Shown piece by piece: positions 45,261-55,054 of a stretch of DNA of 64,000 bases. The translations under genes and the position numbers were made by a program. Each line of letters starts with the position of its first letter. The first letter of the stretch is position 1. Source of the stretch: Thiorhodovibrio litoralis (GTDB lineage: Bacteria; Pseudomonadota; Gammaproteobacteria; Chromatiales; Chromatiaceae); contig NZ_CP121473.1 of the NCBI RefSeq assembly GCF_033954455.1, forward strand, positions 3,210,501 through 3,274,500, in the 5' to 3' direction. The notes beneath the pieces were generated by a model, which was not told where the DNA came from, ran no database searches, and saw nothing but the letters and a program-made list of their open reading frames with translations.

Positions 45261-45830
45261 CTACAGCGAGCCTGTCGCTGTCGTGCTCGGGGCGATCAAT
45301 ATCAGCAGTTGCACGACGCGCTCGGACAACGCTTTTGCGCTCAATTTTTCCAGCAGGGATCCTGGCAGGTGCTCGGTGGCGATCGGCGGCATCAACAGAC
45401 CAGCCAAGGATCGAAAGCAGCGGGTTTGCACAAACTGCTCACGCCACCAGTGCTGCCACCGCCGCAGGGTTTGGACGGTGACACCGAGCGTCTTGATCAA
45501 GCGCTGGCGACGCGATGCGCTCAGCCCGCAATGCAGGGCGGAAATCAGCACGACGATGACCCCGAGATAGACCTTGCGGCCCAGAAACCGAACGGAAGGC
45601 GGGGTGCTGCGCCGCCGGCACCCGTCCGCGGCACAGCAGAAACTCAGACGGCTCTGGTAGCTCTCATCCAAGACGCCACGCACAACACCTCGGGGCTTAC
45701 GCGGATAACGGGCGCTGTGCAACGCACCACCGCAGTCACAGCCGCCCGCGCGGACTTCCTCGGCAATCGACTCGTCGATCCGGGTGAGCAGGTGGTAAAA
45801 GTTCGTGTCGGCAAGAAAGGCGTGACACAC
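45261..45830 (-). CDS. Cys-rich/HTH protein, copy 3
   Basis: Same 189-aa protein with GTG start and RBS hairpin. Confidence 0.6.
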   Translation of the reverse strand: MCHAFLADTNFYHLLTRIDESIAEEVRAGGCDCGGALHSARYPRKPRGVVRGVLDESYQSRLSFCCAADGCRRRSTPPSVRFLGRKVYLGVIVVLISALHCGLSASRRQRLIKTLGVTVQTLRRWQHWWREQFVQTRCFRSLAGLLMPPIATEHLPGSLLEKLSAKALSERVVQLLILIAPSTTATGSL

Positions 45831-45976
45831 TGGGACTGTCTCCTGGTTTTTGGCGAAATTCGGAGACAGCCCTCTCGGGCAACTTGCGTCAAGTTGTTTG
45901 AGGGGGTTTTTTGTTTTCCCTCACTGAATTTGCTCAGAATCGCGGCCGATTCCCGCAAATAGTCTGCTCAGGCTCA

Positions 45977-47558
45977 CCCACCAGTCTGACGGCGATGTCG
46001 CCCTGTGCATGCCCCTGGAACACCCAAGTTCCAGTTTCATCATCGATATCGTAGTTAAAGGCAACCGTATCACCTTCAGCGAGCTCGTTCCCTAGGTACG
46101 CCAACGCAGCCGTCAAAGCATCTAGGCTATTGATTGGTGCAAGGGCACCAGTCTCATTATCAAACGTCACAACACCGTCTGTGATGGTCATCTCTCCAAT
46201 TGTGACAGAGCCATGAGTCACGTCTTCTGCGGGACTGACGTTGCCGCTATCACTGACATTAGAGGCTACGGTCGCAGTCGGCAGGTCCAGCTTATCCGTA
46301 CCCGCCTGGAAGTTGATGATGGTGTCAGCATCTCCAACGTTGGCTGGAGAGTCGGCGGCGACGCCAGTAGCTCCAGGGGTAGTATCGGCCTTCGTTGCCC
46401 CTTGGTCGTCCGTACCCCCGGTGATATTCGCCGCAGCAGCCGTCACCGCGAGCGGTGTGCCCTCGGCTGCGCCGGTGAGCACCACCGTGTCCGCGTTGGC
46501 TTCAACTGTAGCAGCAGCCTTTACCGCCACAGCCGCAGTATTCTGGGGATCGGCATTGTCAGCAGCCGCTGCGTCCAACGCGGCGACGATGGCCGTCGCA
46601 AGGTCGGTCGCATTGGCCGGCGCGGGATCCGGCACCGTGTAGGTGAAGGTTTCACCACCAACCGTCAGGGTGTAGGTGTCACCAATCTCAATCGTGCCCC
46701 CAAGCGTGTAGGTGTCAATTTCGGGCTGGGCAGCAGCCGCTTGACGATTTCCCGCAGCAGCCGTCACCGTGAGCGGTGTGCCATCGGCTGCGCCGGTGAG
46801 CACCACCGTGCCTGCGGTGGCTTCAACTGTAGCAGCAGCCTTTACCGCCACAGCCGCAGTATTCTGGGGATCGGCATTGTCAGCAGCCGCTGCGTCCGAC
46901 GCGGCGACGATGGCCGTCGCAAGGTCGGTCGCATTGGCCGGCGCGGAATCAGGCACCGTGTAGGTGAAGGTGTTACCACCAACCGTCAGGGTGTAGGTGT
47001 CACCTGCCTCAATGGTGCCCCCAAGCGTGTAGGTGTCAACCTCAGCCTGCGCAGCCTTATTCCCGGCGTCCATGGTCACGGCAAGAGCTGTGCCCTCGGC
47101 TGCGCCGGTGAGCTCCACCGTGCCCGCGTTGGCTTCAACTGTAGCAGCAGCCTTTACCGCCACAGCCGCAGTATTCTGGGGATCGGCATTGTCAGCAGCC
47201 GCTGCGTCCAACGCGGCGACGATGGCCGTCGCAAGGTCGGTCGCATTGGCCGGCGCGGGATCCGGCACCGTGTAGGTGAAGGTTTCACCACCAACCGTCA
47301 GGGTGTAGGTGTCACCAATCTCAATCGTGCCCCCAAGCGTGTAGGTGTCAATTTCGGGCTGGGCAGCAGCCGCTTGACGATTTCCCGCAGCAGCCGTCAC
47401 CGTGAGCGGTGTGCCATCGGCTGCGCCGGTGAGCACCACCGTGCCCGGATCCGTGGAGTTGGCTGCAACTGTAGCAGCAGCCTTTACCGCCACAGCCGCA
47501 GCATTCTGGGGATCGGTTCCATCGTCAGCCGCTGCATTCAACTCGGCGACGATGTCCG
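45977..47558 (-). pseudogene. Repeat-rich exported protein, central and C-terminal part
   Basis: Continues the gene of 51635-54095 after copy 4. It completes the third DTYTLGG repeat (IVAELNAAADDGTDPQNAAA) and adds three more. It ends with a domain like the serralysin/RTX C-terminal region: DADTIINFQAGTDKLDLPTA, LDALTAALAYLGNELAEGDT, VAFNYDIDDETGTWVFQGHA. Such C-terminal regions usually carry type I secretion signals. It is flanked by copies 3 and 4 of the transposon in opposite orientation, so recombination between them could flip it. Confidence 0.75.
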
Positions 47559-47704
47559 TGAGCCTGAGCAGACTATTTGCGGGAATCGGCCGCGATTCTG
47601 AGCAAATTCAGTGAGGGAAAACAAAAAACCCCCTCAAACAACTTGACGCAAGTTGCCCGAGAGGGCTGTCTCCGAATTTCGCCAAAAACCAGGAGACAGT
47701 CCCA

Positions 47705-48274
47705 GTGTGTCACGCCTTTCTTGCCGACACGAACTTTTACCACCTGCTCACCCGGATCGACGAGTCGATTGCCGAGGAAGTCCGCGCGGGCGGCTGTGAC
47801 TGCGGTGGTGCGTTGCACAGCGCCCGTTATCCGCGTAAGCCCCGAGGTGTTGTGCGTGGCGTCTTGGATGAGAGCTACCAGAGCCGTCTGAGTTTCTGCT
47901 GTGCCGCGGACGGGTGCCGGCGGCGCAGCACCCCGCCTTCCGTTCGGTTTCTGGGCCGCAAGGTCTATCTCGGGGTCATCGTCGTGCTGATTTCCGCCCT
48001 GCATTGCGGGCTGAGCGCATCGCGTCGCCAGCGCTTGATCAAGACGCTCGGTGTCACCGTCCAAACCCTGCGGCGGTGGCAGCACTGGTGGCGTGAGCAG
48101 TTTGTGCAAACCCGCTGCTTTCGATCCTTGGCTGGTCTGTTGATGCCGCCGATCGCCACCGAGCACCTGCCAGGATCCCTGCTGGAAAAATTGAGCGCAA
48201 AAGCGTTGTCCGAGCGCGTCGTGCAACTGCTGATATTGATCGCCCCGAGCACGACAGCGACAGGCTCGCTGTAG
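47705..48274 (+). CDS. Cys-rich/HTH protein, copy 4
   Basis: Same 189-aa protein. The GTG start at 47705 and leader hairpin are intact. Confidence 0.6.
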   Translation: MCHAFLADTNFYHLLTRIDESIAEEVRAGGCDCGGALHSARYPRKPRGVVRGVLDESYQSRLSFCCAADGCRRRSTPPSVRFLGRKVYLGVIVVLISALHCGLSASRRQRLIKTLGVTVQTLRRWQHWWREQFVQTRCFRSLAGLLMPPIATEHLPGSLLEKLSAKALSERVVQLLILIAPSTTATGSL

Positions 48275-48367
48275 GGCAACGCCAACCCGCAGAAGACCTC
48301 ATCGCGCCGCTGGGCGGCGCCTTCTAGACTCCCGGTGATGTGTGAAACAACTGGGAGGTGAAGACGA

Positions 48368-49825
48368 ATGTCCGATGACAACGGCCTCGGTGATCCCGAT
48401 GGTTGGGCGCGGTTGCGCTTTGCCATTATTGGTCCTTTATTGGCTGATCCTGCGCCGGCGAACGCGCTGGGCGCGCGGCTGAAGGCGCTAGCGGCCAAGT
48501 CATGGCGCCATCCGGTGACTGGGCGGGCGGTCAGTTTTAGCTTTGGCACCTTGGAGCGTTGGTATTACCTCGCACGCGATGCCCAAGACCCGGTGGCGGC
48601 ACTGCGCCCGCGCCGGCGCAGCGATGCCGGGGAGCAGCGCGCGCTGAGTCCGCGCCTGATGGATGCGGTGCAAGCCCAGTACCGCGACTACCCCGGTTGG
48701 ACGGTGCAGCTGCATTACGACAACCTCGCCGCCTTGTGCGCGGGCGATCAGACCCTGGGGCCGCTGCCCTCCTATGCCACCGTGCGCCGCTTCATGAAGC
48801 GCGCGGGCTTGCACCGCCGGCGTGTCCCGGCGCGCAAGACGCCGGGCGCTGAACAGGCCGCGCGGCGCCTGGAGGCCTGCGAGGTGCGCAGCTATGAAGC
48901 CCAGTATGTCCATGCCTTGTGGCATCTGGACTTTCATCATGGCTCGCGCAACGTCCTCACCCGGGGTGGCGTCTGGGTCAAGCCCCTGCTGCTGGCGGTC
49001 ATTGACGATCACTCCCGCCTGATCTGCCATCTGCAGTGGTACCTCGATGAGACCACCGAGACCTTGGTCCATGGCCTGGGGCAGGCGTTGCACAAGCGCG
49101 GGCTGCCGCGCGCCTTGATGAGCGATAACGGCGCGGCAATGCAGGCCGAGGAGTTCACCGCCGGATTGCACGCCCTGGGCATCCTCCATGAGCCGACCCT
49201 GCCGTACAGCCCGTATCAGAACGCCAAGCAGGAGCGCTTCTGGGCCACGCTGGAAGGCCGCCTGATGGCGATGCTCAAGGACATCGCGGAGCTGAGTCTG
49301 CCTCAGCTCAACACCCTCACTCAGGCGTGGGTGGAGCAGGAGTACCACCGCAAGGTCCACAGTGAGACCGCCGCCACGCCGCTTGCGCGTCTTCTCGATG
49401 CGCCCAACGTGGGGCGCCCCTGTCCGGACAGCGAGCAGGTCCGCGCCGCTTTTCGTTGTCGCGTCCAACGCCGTCAGCGCCGCAGCGATGGGACGCTCAG
49501 CCTGGCGGGCAAGCGCTTCGAGGTGCCGGCGCGCTTGCGTCACCTTGAGCAACTGCATATCGCTTATGCCCGCTGGGATCTGAGTGCTGTGGACGTGGTT
49601 GATCCCCACTCGGGCGCCATCCTCTGCCGCCTCTATCCCCTCGATAAAGCCGCCAATGCCTCCGGGCAGCGTCGGCGCCTTGAGCCCGCCGGCGCACCGC
49701 CACCGCCATCACAACGCGCCACGACGCTGCCACCGTTGCTGCGCGACTTGCTCGCCGAGTATGCCGCCACCGGTCTGCCGCCGGCCTATCTGCCAAAACA
49801 CGATGACCTGGAATCCAGTCGATGA
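48368..49825 (+). CDS. DDE transposase, copy 4
   Basis: 485 aa, same as copy 3; DDE residues intact. Confidence 0.9.
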   Translation: MSDDNGLGDPDGWARLRFAIIGPLLADPAPANALGARLKALAAKSWRHPVTGRAVSFSFGTLERWYYLARDAQDPVAALRPRRRSDAGEQRALSPRLMDAVQAQYRDYPGWTVQLHYDNLAALCAGDQTLGPLPSYATVRRFMKRAGLHRRRVPARKTPGAEQAARRLEACEVRSYEAQYVHALWHLDFHHGSRNVLTRGGVWVKPLLLAVIDDHSRLICHLQWYLDETTETLVHGLGQALHKRGLPRALMSDNGAAMQAEEFTAGLHALGILHEPTLPYSPYQNAKQERFWATLEGRLMAMLKDIAELSLPQLNTLTQAWVEQEYHRKVHSETAATPLARLLDAPNVGRPCPDSEQVRAAFRCRVQRRQRRSDGTLSLAGKRFEVPARLRHLEQLHIAYARWDLSAVDVVDPHSGAILCRLYPLDKAANASGQRRRLEPAGAPPPPSQRATTLPPLLRDLLAEYAATGLPPAYLPKHDDLESSR

Positions 49826-50673
49826 ACAAGACCCTGCTGGCCCTCTATGGACTGAAGTTCAATCCGTTCTCCCCGGAGCTGCCGACGGCGGCACTGCATC
49901 GCAGCGCGCCGGTGGAGCAGTTTTGCTGGCGCATCGAGCAGAGCCTGATCCGCGAAGGCGGTTTTGCGCTCATTCAAGGTGATCCGGGTACCGGCAAGAG
50001 TGCGGTACTGCGCCTGCTCGATGAGCGTCTGCGCCAGCTGCCCGATATCAGCGTTGGGGCGCTCACGCATCCCAGCTCGAAGGTGGCGGACTTCTACCGC
50101 GAGATGGGCGATCTGTTCGCCGTTGACCTCAAGCCCCATAACCGCTGGGGTGGCTTCAAGATCCTGCGCGAGCGCTGGCTGGCGCATCTGGAGACGACGC
50201 TGTTGCGCCCGGTGTTGCTCATCGACGAGGCGCAGGAGATGCATCCGACGGTGCTCAATGAGCTGCGTCTGCTGACCTCCATGCAGTTCGATTCGCGCAC
50301 GTTGTTGAGCGTGATCCTGGCCGGCGATGGCCGCCTGGCGACCAAGCTGCGCCGTGAGGAGTTGCTGCCGCTGGGCAGTCGTATCCGTACGCGCCTGAGT
50401 ATGGAGTATGCCAGTCGCGAGGCGCTGGTCGCCTGCCTGGAGCATTTACAACACAGTGCCGGCAATGCGAGTCTGATGAGCGCAGGGCTGATGAAGACGC
50501 TCGCTGAGCATGCGTTGGGCAATTATCGCGTGCTCACGACCATGGCGGCAGAATTGCTGGCGCAGGCTGCTCGGCTCGAACGCGCGCAGCTCGATGAACA
50601 ACTCTACCTTGAGGTGTTTGGTTCAGCGGCGGGCAACGCCCGCCAACGCCCGAGTGCCAGGGCGGGCGCCTGA
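49822..50673 (+). CDS. ExeA/TnsC-like AAA ATPase, copy 4
   Basis: Same 283-aa ATPase. ATGA overlap with the transposase and TGATG overlap with the primase. Confidence 0.85.
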   Translation: MNKTLLALYGLKFNPFSPELPTAALHRSAPVEQFCWRIEQSLIREGGFALIQGDPGTGKSAVLRLLDERLRQLPDISVGALTHPSSKVADFYREMGDLFAVDLKPHNRWGGFKILRERWLAHLETTLLRPVLLIDEAQEMHPTVLNELRLLTSMQFDSRTLLSVILAGDGRLATKLRREELLPLGSRIRTRLSMEYASREALVACLEHLQHSAGNASLMSAGLMKTLAEHALGNYRVLTTMAAELLAQAARLERAQLDEQLYLEVFGSAAGNARQRPSARAGA

Positions 50674-51482
50674 TGAGCCGCTTGAGCGCTGAGCGCCCGC
50701 ACCAGGCCATGACAGCGGCAAGACACACCGCCGTGATGCTTGAGGCATGGCACGACGCTGGCATCGTGCGTGCCGATTTGGCGGTGCGCACCGCCAAGGC
50801 GACGATGCTGTGGTTCCATGATCGCTCTTTGGATCAGCTTCCGTTGGGGCTGGCCAGAGCGCGCAATGTCCAACAGGCCGATATTTATATCCGTCCAGCC
50901 CGCGGCTATCCCTGGCCAATGGTGTTTCTCGATGATGTCGCACGGCCGATGGCGCAGCGCATCGCTCGGCACTATGCGGCCCTGGTGGTGCAGACTTCGA
51001 CGCTCGGGGGCTGCCACCTGTGGCTACGGCTGACCCGCGCGCTCGATGAGGCGCAGCGCTGTGATGTGCAGCGTTGGCTGATCCCGCGCGTTGGCGCCGA
51101 TCCGGGCTCGGTCTCCGGTGAGCACCTCGGTCGGCTCGCCGGGATGAAGAATGCCAAGCGTGGCGGGGAGTGGGTCAATGTCCTTCGGCGACCAAGCCCG
51201 CAGGAGCGCGTCTGGGATCCAACTCCGGCCTTGCCAACGATGGCTCCGGCTCCGCCGCCAGTCGTCAACTGCGCTCCACGGGCGCGCTTATCCACCGGGG
51301 ATCCGTCCGAATCCGCCCGCGAATGGGGCTGGGTCTGCGGCGCTCTTGAGGCGGGCCTTGCACCGACCACGGTCTACCAGCGCTTGCTCGAGCGCGCGTC
51401 CCCGCGTCGCGGAGCCGATGCCGAGCGCTATGCCCGCTACACCCTCGCTCGCGCCATTCGCCAGAGCGCTAGAGGCAACTGA
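50673..51482 (+). CDS. Archaeo-eukaryotic-type primase (PrimPol), copy 4
   Basis: Same 269-aa protein. Silent variants at about 51300-51385 are those of copy 2, and one extra silent change (CCA for CCG, near 51260) is unique to this copy. Confidence 0.8.
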   Translation: MSRLSAERPHQAMTAARHTAVMLEAWHDAGIVRADLAVRTAKATMLWFHDRSLDQLPLGLARARNVQQADIYIRPARGYPWPMVFLDDVARPMAQRIARHYAALVVQTSTLGGCHLWLRLTRALDEAQRCDVQRWLIPRVGADPGSVSGEHLGRLAGMKNAKRGGEWVNVLRRPSPQERVWDPTPALPTMAPAPPPVVNCAPRARLSTGDPSESAREWGWVCGALEAGLAPTTVYQRLLERASPRRGADAERYARYTLARAIRQSARGN

Positions 51483-51634
51483 ACCCGCTGCGTCTCTCCC
51501 CCCTCAGGGGGGGAGCGTGGTTCACGATTCCGGCTTCCCGCTGTCGGCCAGTAACGGCCCCCGTGATCCCACACGCATTCCATGTCCTTCAAATGGCTTG
51601 GAAATGGGTCCCGCAATTATCGTGATTACGCTCA

Positions 51635-54095
51635 CCGTCGCAAGCGCGCTCGCATCGCCCGGCACCGGCTCAGGCACCGTGTAGGTGAAGGTGTTACCGC
51701 CAACCGTCAGGGTGTAGGTGTCACCTGCCTCAATGGTGCCCCCAAGCGTGTAGGTGTCAACCTCAGCCTGCGCAGCCTTATTCCCGGCGTCCATGGTCAC
51801 GGCAAGAGGTGTGTCAGCGTATGCGCCGGCGAGCACCAACGTGCCCGGACCCGCTGCAACTGTAGCAGCAGCCTTTACCGCCGCAGCCGCAGCATTCTGG
51901 GGATCGGTTCCATCGACAGCCGCTGCATTCAACTCGTTGACGATGGCCGTCGCAAGGTCGGTCGCATTGGCCGGCACGGGATCCGGCACCGTGTAGGTGA
52001 AGGTTTCACCACCAACCGTAAGGGTGTAGGTGTCACCTGCCTCAATCGTGCCCCCAAGCGTGTAGGTGTCAATTTCGTTCCAGACAGGATCTGGATCTTG
52101 AGTATCGGCTTTGGTGGCTGCTTGGTCATCAGTTCCCGCAGTGACTGGCGCGGTCGTATCAACCTTGACGGCTGCTTGGTCATCAATTCCTACGGTTACT
52201 TCGGTTTGACCCGCTTGAGTATCGGCTTTGTTGGCTTCTTGGTCATCAGTTCCCGCAGTGACTGGCGCGGTCGTATCAACCTTGACGGCTGCTTGGTCAT
52301 CAGTTCCTACGGTTACTTCGGTTTGACCCGCCTGAGTATCGGCTTTGGTGGCTGATTGGTCATCAGTTCCCGCAGTGACTGGCGCGGTCGTATCAGCCTT
52401 GACGGCTGTTTGGTCATCAGCTCCTTCGGTTACTTCGGTTTGACCCGCCTGAGTATCGGCTTTGGTGGCTGTTTGGTCATCAGTTCCAAGCACCAAATTT
52501 GCTGCCGATACTGTAACTTCAAGCGGTGTGCCATCGGCTGCGCCGGTGAGCACCACCGTGCCCGGATCCGTGGAGTTGGCTGCAACTGTAGCAGCAGCCT
52601 TTACCGCCACAGCCTCAGCATTCTGGGGATCGGTTCCATCGTCAGCCGCTGCGTCCAACGCAGCGACGATGGCCGTCGCAAGCGCGCTGGCATCGCCCGG
52701 CGCGGGATCCGGCACCGTGTAGGTGAAGGTGTCACCACCAACCGTCAGCGTGTAAGTGTCACCAATCTCAATCGTGCCCCCGAGCGTGTAGGTGTCAACC
52801 TCAGCCACCGCAGCCGACCCCGCCGCCACAACAATCGTATCCGTGCCATCGCCTACCATGACTGAATCCTGGCCCTTGCCACCGGCGATCGAGTTGGTGC
52901 CCGTTGTTTGAACCACAACATCTTGCGATCCATCGGAACCCGTTATGATCGTATTGCCAGCGCCGGTAATATCCCTCCCGTCCGCCACCGTAGCTGGGGC
53001 AGTCAAGGTCGTACCAGACGGAACCTGAATTTCGTGGTTGGTATTAGCGGAACTTGCCTCATCGGTATCTGACCCGCTGGTAAAGGTGATGACGCCATCG
53101 CCAAGAGTGGCGGTGACAGCGGCCCCTGGATTGTTAAATGAGATGACTCCGTCGCTTTCAGTGACCGTGAAGGTCGTGGTATCACCACCACCAGTAGTCC
53201 CAGTATCAGTAGTCGGATTCAAAATCTCGTCAATATCCCTACCCAGCCCTGCGGTACTGCCAGTATCAGCCGCATCATTGAAGACTGTGACCAGCTCGGT
53301 GATCTCTGTATCAGAGTCAATCGCATCAAAGAATGCCCCCAGATCATCATCGAAGTCGGCTAGGGCTGCCTTGAAGCTGCCAGGGGTTGCCACCTCTGCT
53401 TCGGCCATCGCCACAAGCAGCTCGCCGACCTGCTCGGCCGAGAGGTTAGCGTTAGCCAGCGCGCCGGCAAATCCCGCCCCTCCATCCGCGAGCATGGCTT
53501 GGATGGCCGTAGGATTGGTGTTACCGATCTCGACCAGCCGGATGCAAGAGTCGAGTAGACCTTGGATATCAGCCGCGTTGAATTGAGACGCCATCTGCGC
53601 GGAGAGGACTGCTTCGGCGGTATCGATCGCCGTTATGCTGGCGAGGAAGAAGCGCGCGGCTTCCTTGGACTCGGGCGTGTCGAAGGACAATCCATCTTCG
53701 GCCATGGCGTCATTAAAAATAGTTGATGCCTCACGCTTGGCGTCGAGCGCAGCGGTGTCTGCGGCGCTGGCATTGTAGGCGATGGTGTAGGCCATCTCGG
53801 CGACGGAGATTACGTTATTGCTGACCAAGTCAGCCCAGTAGGCTTCCCCGTCGGGTGGGGCCTCGCGGCCAAAAACGTTTTGAAACACCTGGTCGACTTG
53901 ATCCTCTGGACTGAGGCCGTCGTAGTAGGCCTTGCCCTCGTCGGATTTGTAGAAATCGTCAACAAGGATCAAGTAGTTACCGCCTGATTCATCGAGCTTC
54001 TGTGCGTAGTATTCGAGCCCGCTTGGTGAAGCTGGACGGCCCATATACGCAATAAACATTGTGTCAACCTGGACAAGATAATCAGAAGCGGCCAT
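51635..54095 (-). pseudogene. Repeat-rich DUF4214-type exported protein, N-terminal part
   Basis: Start at 54095 (MAASDYLVQVDTMFIAYMGR). Residues 1-130 are DUF4214-like (GRPASPSGLEYYAQKLDESG, VFQNVFGREAPPDGEAYWAD), as in S-layer-like and adhesin proteins of gammaproteobacteria. A helical region follows, then beta-rich sequence with an RTX-like TGTNSIAGGKGQDSVMVGDG block. About 100-residue repeats follow (DTYTLGGTIEIGDTYTLTVG) with a block of GTDDQ repeats. There is no N-terminal signal peptide, which fits type I secretion. The full gene (54095 to 41837 without the two transposons) would encode roughly 1370 aa. It is now broken by copy 4 after the third repeat. Confidence 0.75.
52101..52490 (-). 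repeat. 117-bp coding tandem repeat, about 3.3 units
   Basis: AGTATCGGCTTTG recurs at 52101, 52218, 52335 and 52452, a period of exactly 117 bp. Each unit encodes 39 residues made of two halves (GTDDQ-A-KADTQAGQTEVT and GTDDQAAVK-DTTAPVTA). A related GTDDQGATKADTT stretch lies near 46390-46420. The repeats may serve as a variable-length spacer in the exported protein. Confidence 0.85.
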
Positions 54096-54112
54096 GGTGG
54101 AATCCTCTTGGG

Positions 54113-54600
54113 TTAACCGCAGCACGGGCATATTAATGGCTGAGGCGAGTATGGGGTTGGTCTTGGAAAGACGTGCTGCGCAGAAACGTGAAGTCGTTCG
54201 TGATAGATGTCCTCCAGGGTATACATAGCACTGTCGGAGTTGCTCGGCGCGGCGGGGGCGTCGAGCGGATCGACCGCCTGGGTGCCAAGGGCAGGCAGCA
54301 GCAGGGTCAGGGCCGCCAGGGTCGGCGCACGCGGGCGGGTGGTGATCGTCCCCACGGTGGCTTCCAGGCGCCAGTCGCCGCCCTGGCCGGTGCGGTTGAT
54401 GGAGGCGGCGACATCCGCGTCGGTGATCTCGGCAAGGCGCTGAATGAAACGCTGCCCGACCGGGCCGGCGGCCAGCTCGCAGCCATAGAGCAACAGATCG
54501 CCATCGACCGACAAGGCCTGACCGAGTTGCTTGAGCTTGGTCTGGACATCGGCCTCGTTTAGCGTCGCTTCGACCAGCTTGTCCGACCCAAGATGCAGCC
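54113..54600 (-). pseudogene. DUF4347 protein, part after frameshift
   Basis: LGSDKLVEATLNEADVQTKL, LSVDGDLLLYGCELAAGPVG and FIQRLAEITDADVAASINRT continue the DUF4347 domain begun at 54807. The tail (LAALTLLLPALGTQAVDPLD, MYTLEDIYHE) leads to a stop at 54113, just before the repeat-protein gene. DUF4347 usually heads very large exported repeat proteins, so this gene is probably truncated at its 3' side as well. Confidence 0.65.
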
Positions 54601-54807
54601 GCCTGGCGTGCCATGACTCAACAGATGCATCGCATCGTAGCCGCAGTGTCTCGCGGCCCAGGCAGCCATGCGCGCCAGCCCGCCGTGACTGGCCTCGATC
54701 AATACCACCTCGACCCCGTCCCGAACCCCATCCGCCAGGGTCGGCCAATCGGCGAGGGTGGTATCAAGAAAGACCACTTCCTTACGGGGTGCCATGGTGT
54801 TGTTCAT
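54580..54807 (-). pseudogene. DUF4347 protein, N-terminal part
   Basis: MNNTMAPRKEVVFLDTTLAD followed by GVEVVLIEASHGGLARMAAW and HLLSHGTPGG, the classical start of DUF4347 (S-H-G-x-x-G). A one-base indel in the GGCGGCTG stretch near 54600 moves the continuation LHLGSDKL into another frame. Confidence 0.7.
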
Positions 54808-55054
54808 GGTTGATCACCGGGGCCAGCATTGGGGCAGACATTGCGCATTGTAGGGACGGCTTTAGACGCATCGAGTCTGTGCGACTGAAGCCGCACCTAC
54901 ATGACGGCGTCGGTCATGACAGTGACTCCCGAAATTTAACCCGCCCCGACGGCGATTTCTTGTACCAGCGTCCCAGAGTTGTTTGACTCAGCGTCCCAGT
55001 CAGAGCGGAAAAAACGGGAAGTGGTCGATCGCCGGCGCAAAGCGCGCCGGTGGC

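Larger units (their letters stand above)
41901..45976 (-). mobile_element. 4076-bp PrimPol transposon, copy 3
   Basis: Identical length and ends to copies 1 and 2. The flanks GTTTAGC and CCCACCA share no repeat, so there is no target duplication at this copy. The host frame is still in phase across the element. It is inserted near the 3' end of the repeat-protein gene, in the same direction as that gene. Confidence 0.9.
47559..51634 (+). mobile_element. 4076-bp PrimPol transposon, copy 4 (inverted)
   Basis: The only copy on the plus strand. The flanking sequence shares only the 3-bp repeat CCG (47556-47558 and 51635-51637). Removing the element and one CCG gives ALATDIVAELNA, in frame and like the paralogous repeats (ALATAIVAALDA). 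Its transposase gene matches copies 1 and 3, while its primase 3' end matches copy 2, so this copy is a mosaic. Confidence 0.9.

Noticed and set aside
45977-47558. Inversion of the segment between transposon copies 3 and 4 by intramolecular transposition
   Set aside because: The segment's coding strand and frame agree with both neighbours, and the flanks do not show the crossed duplications such an event would leave.
46213-47601. 462-codon plus-strand frame over the repeat protein
   Set aside because: Antisense of repeats in GC-rich DNA; composition is Arg/Ser/Cys-rich without a fold signal, and the minus-strand frame continues the host gene.
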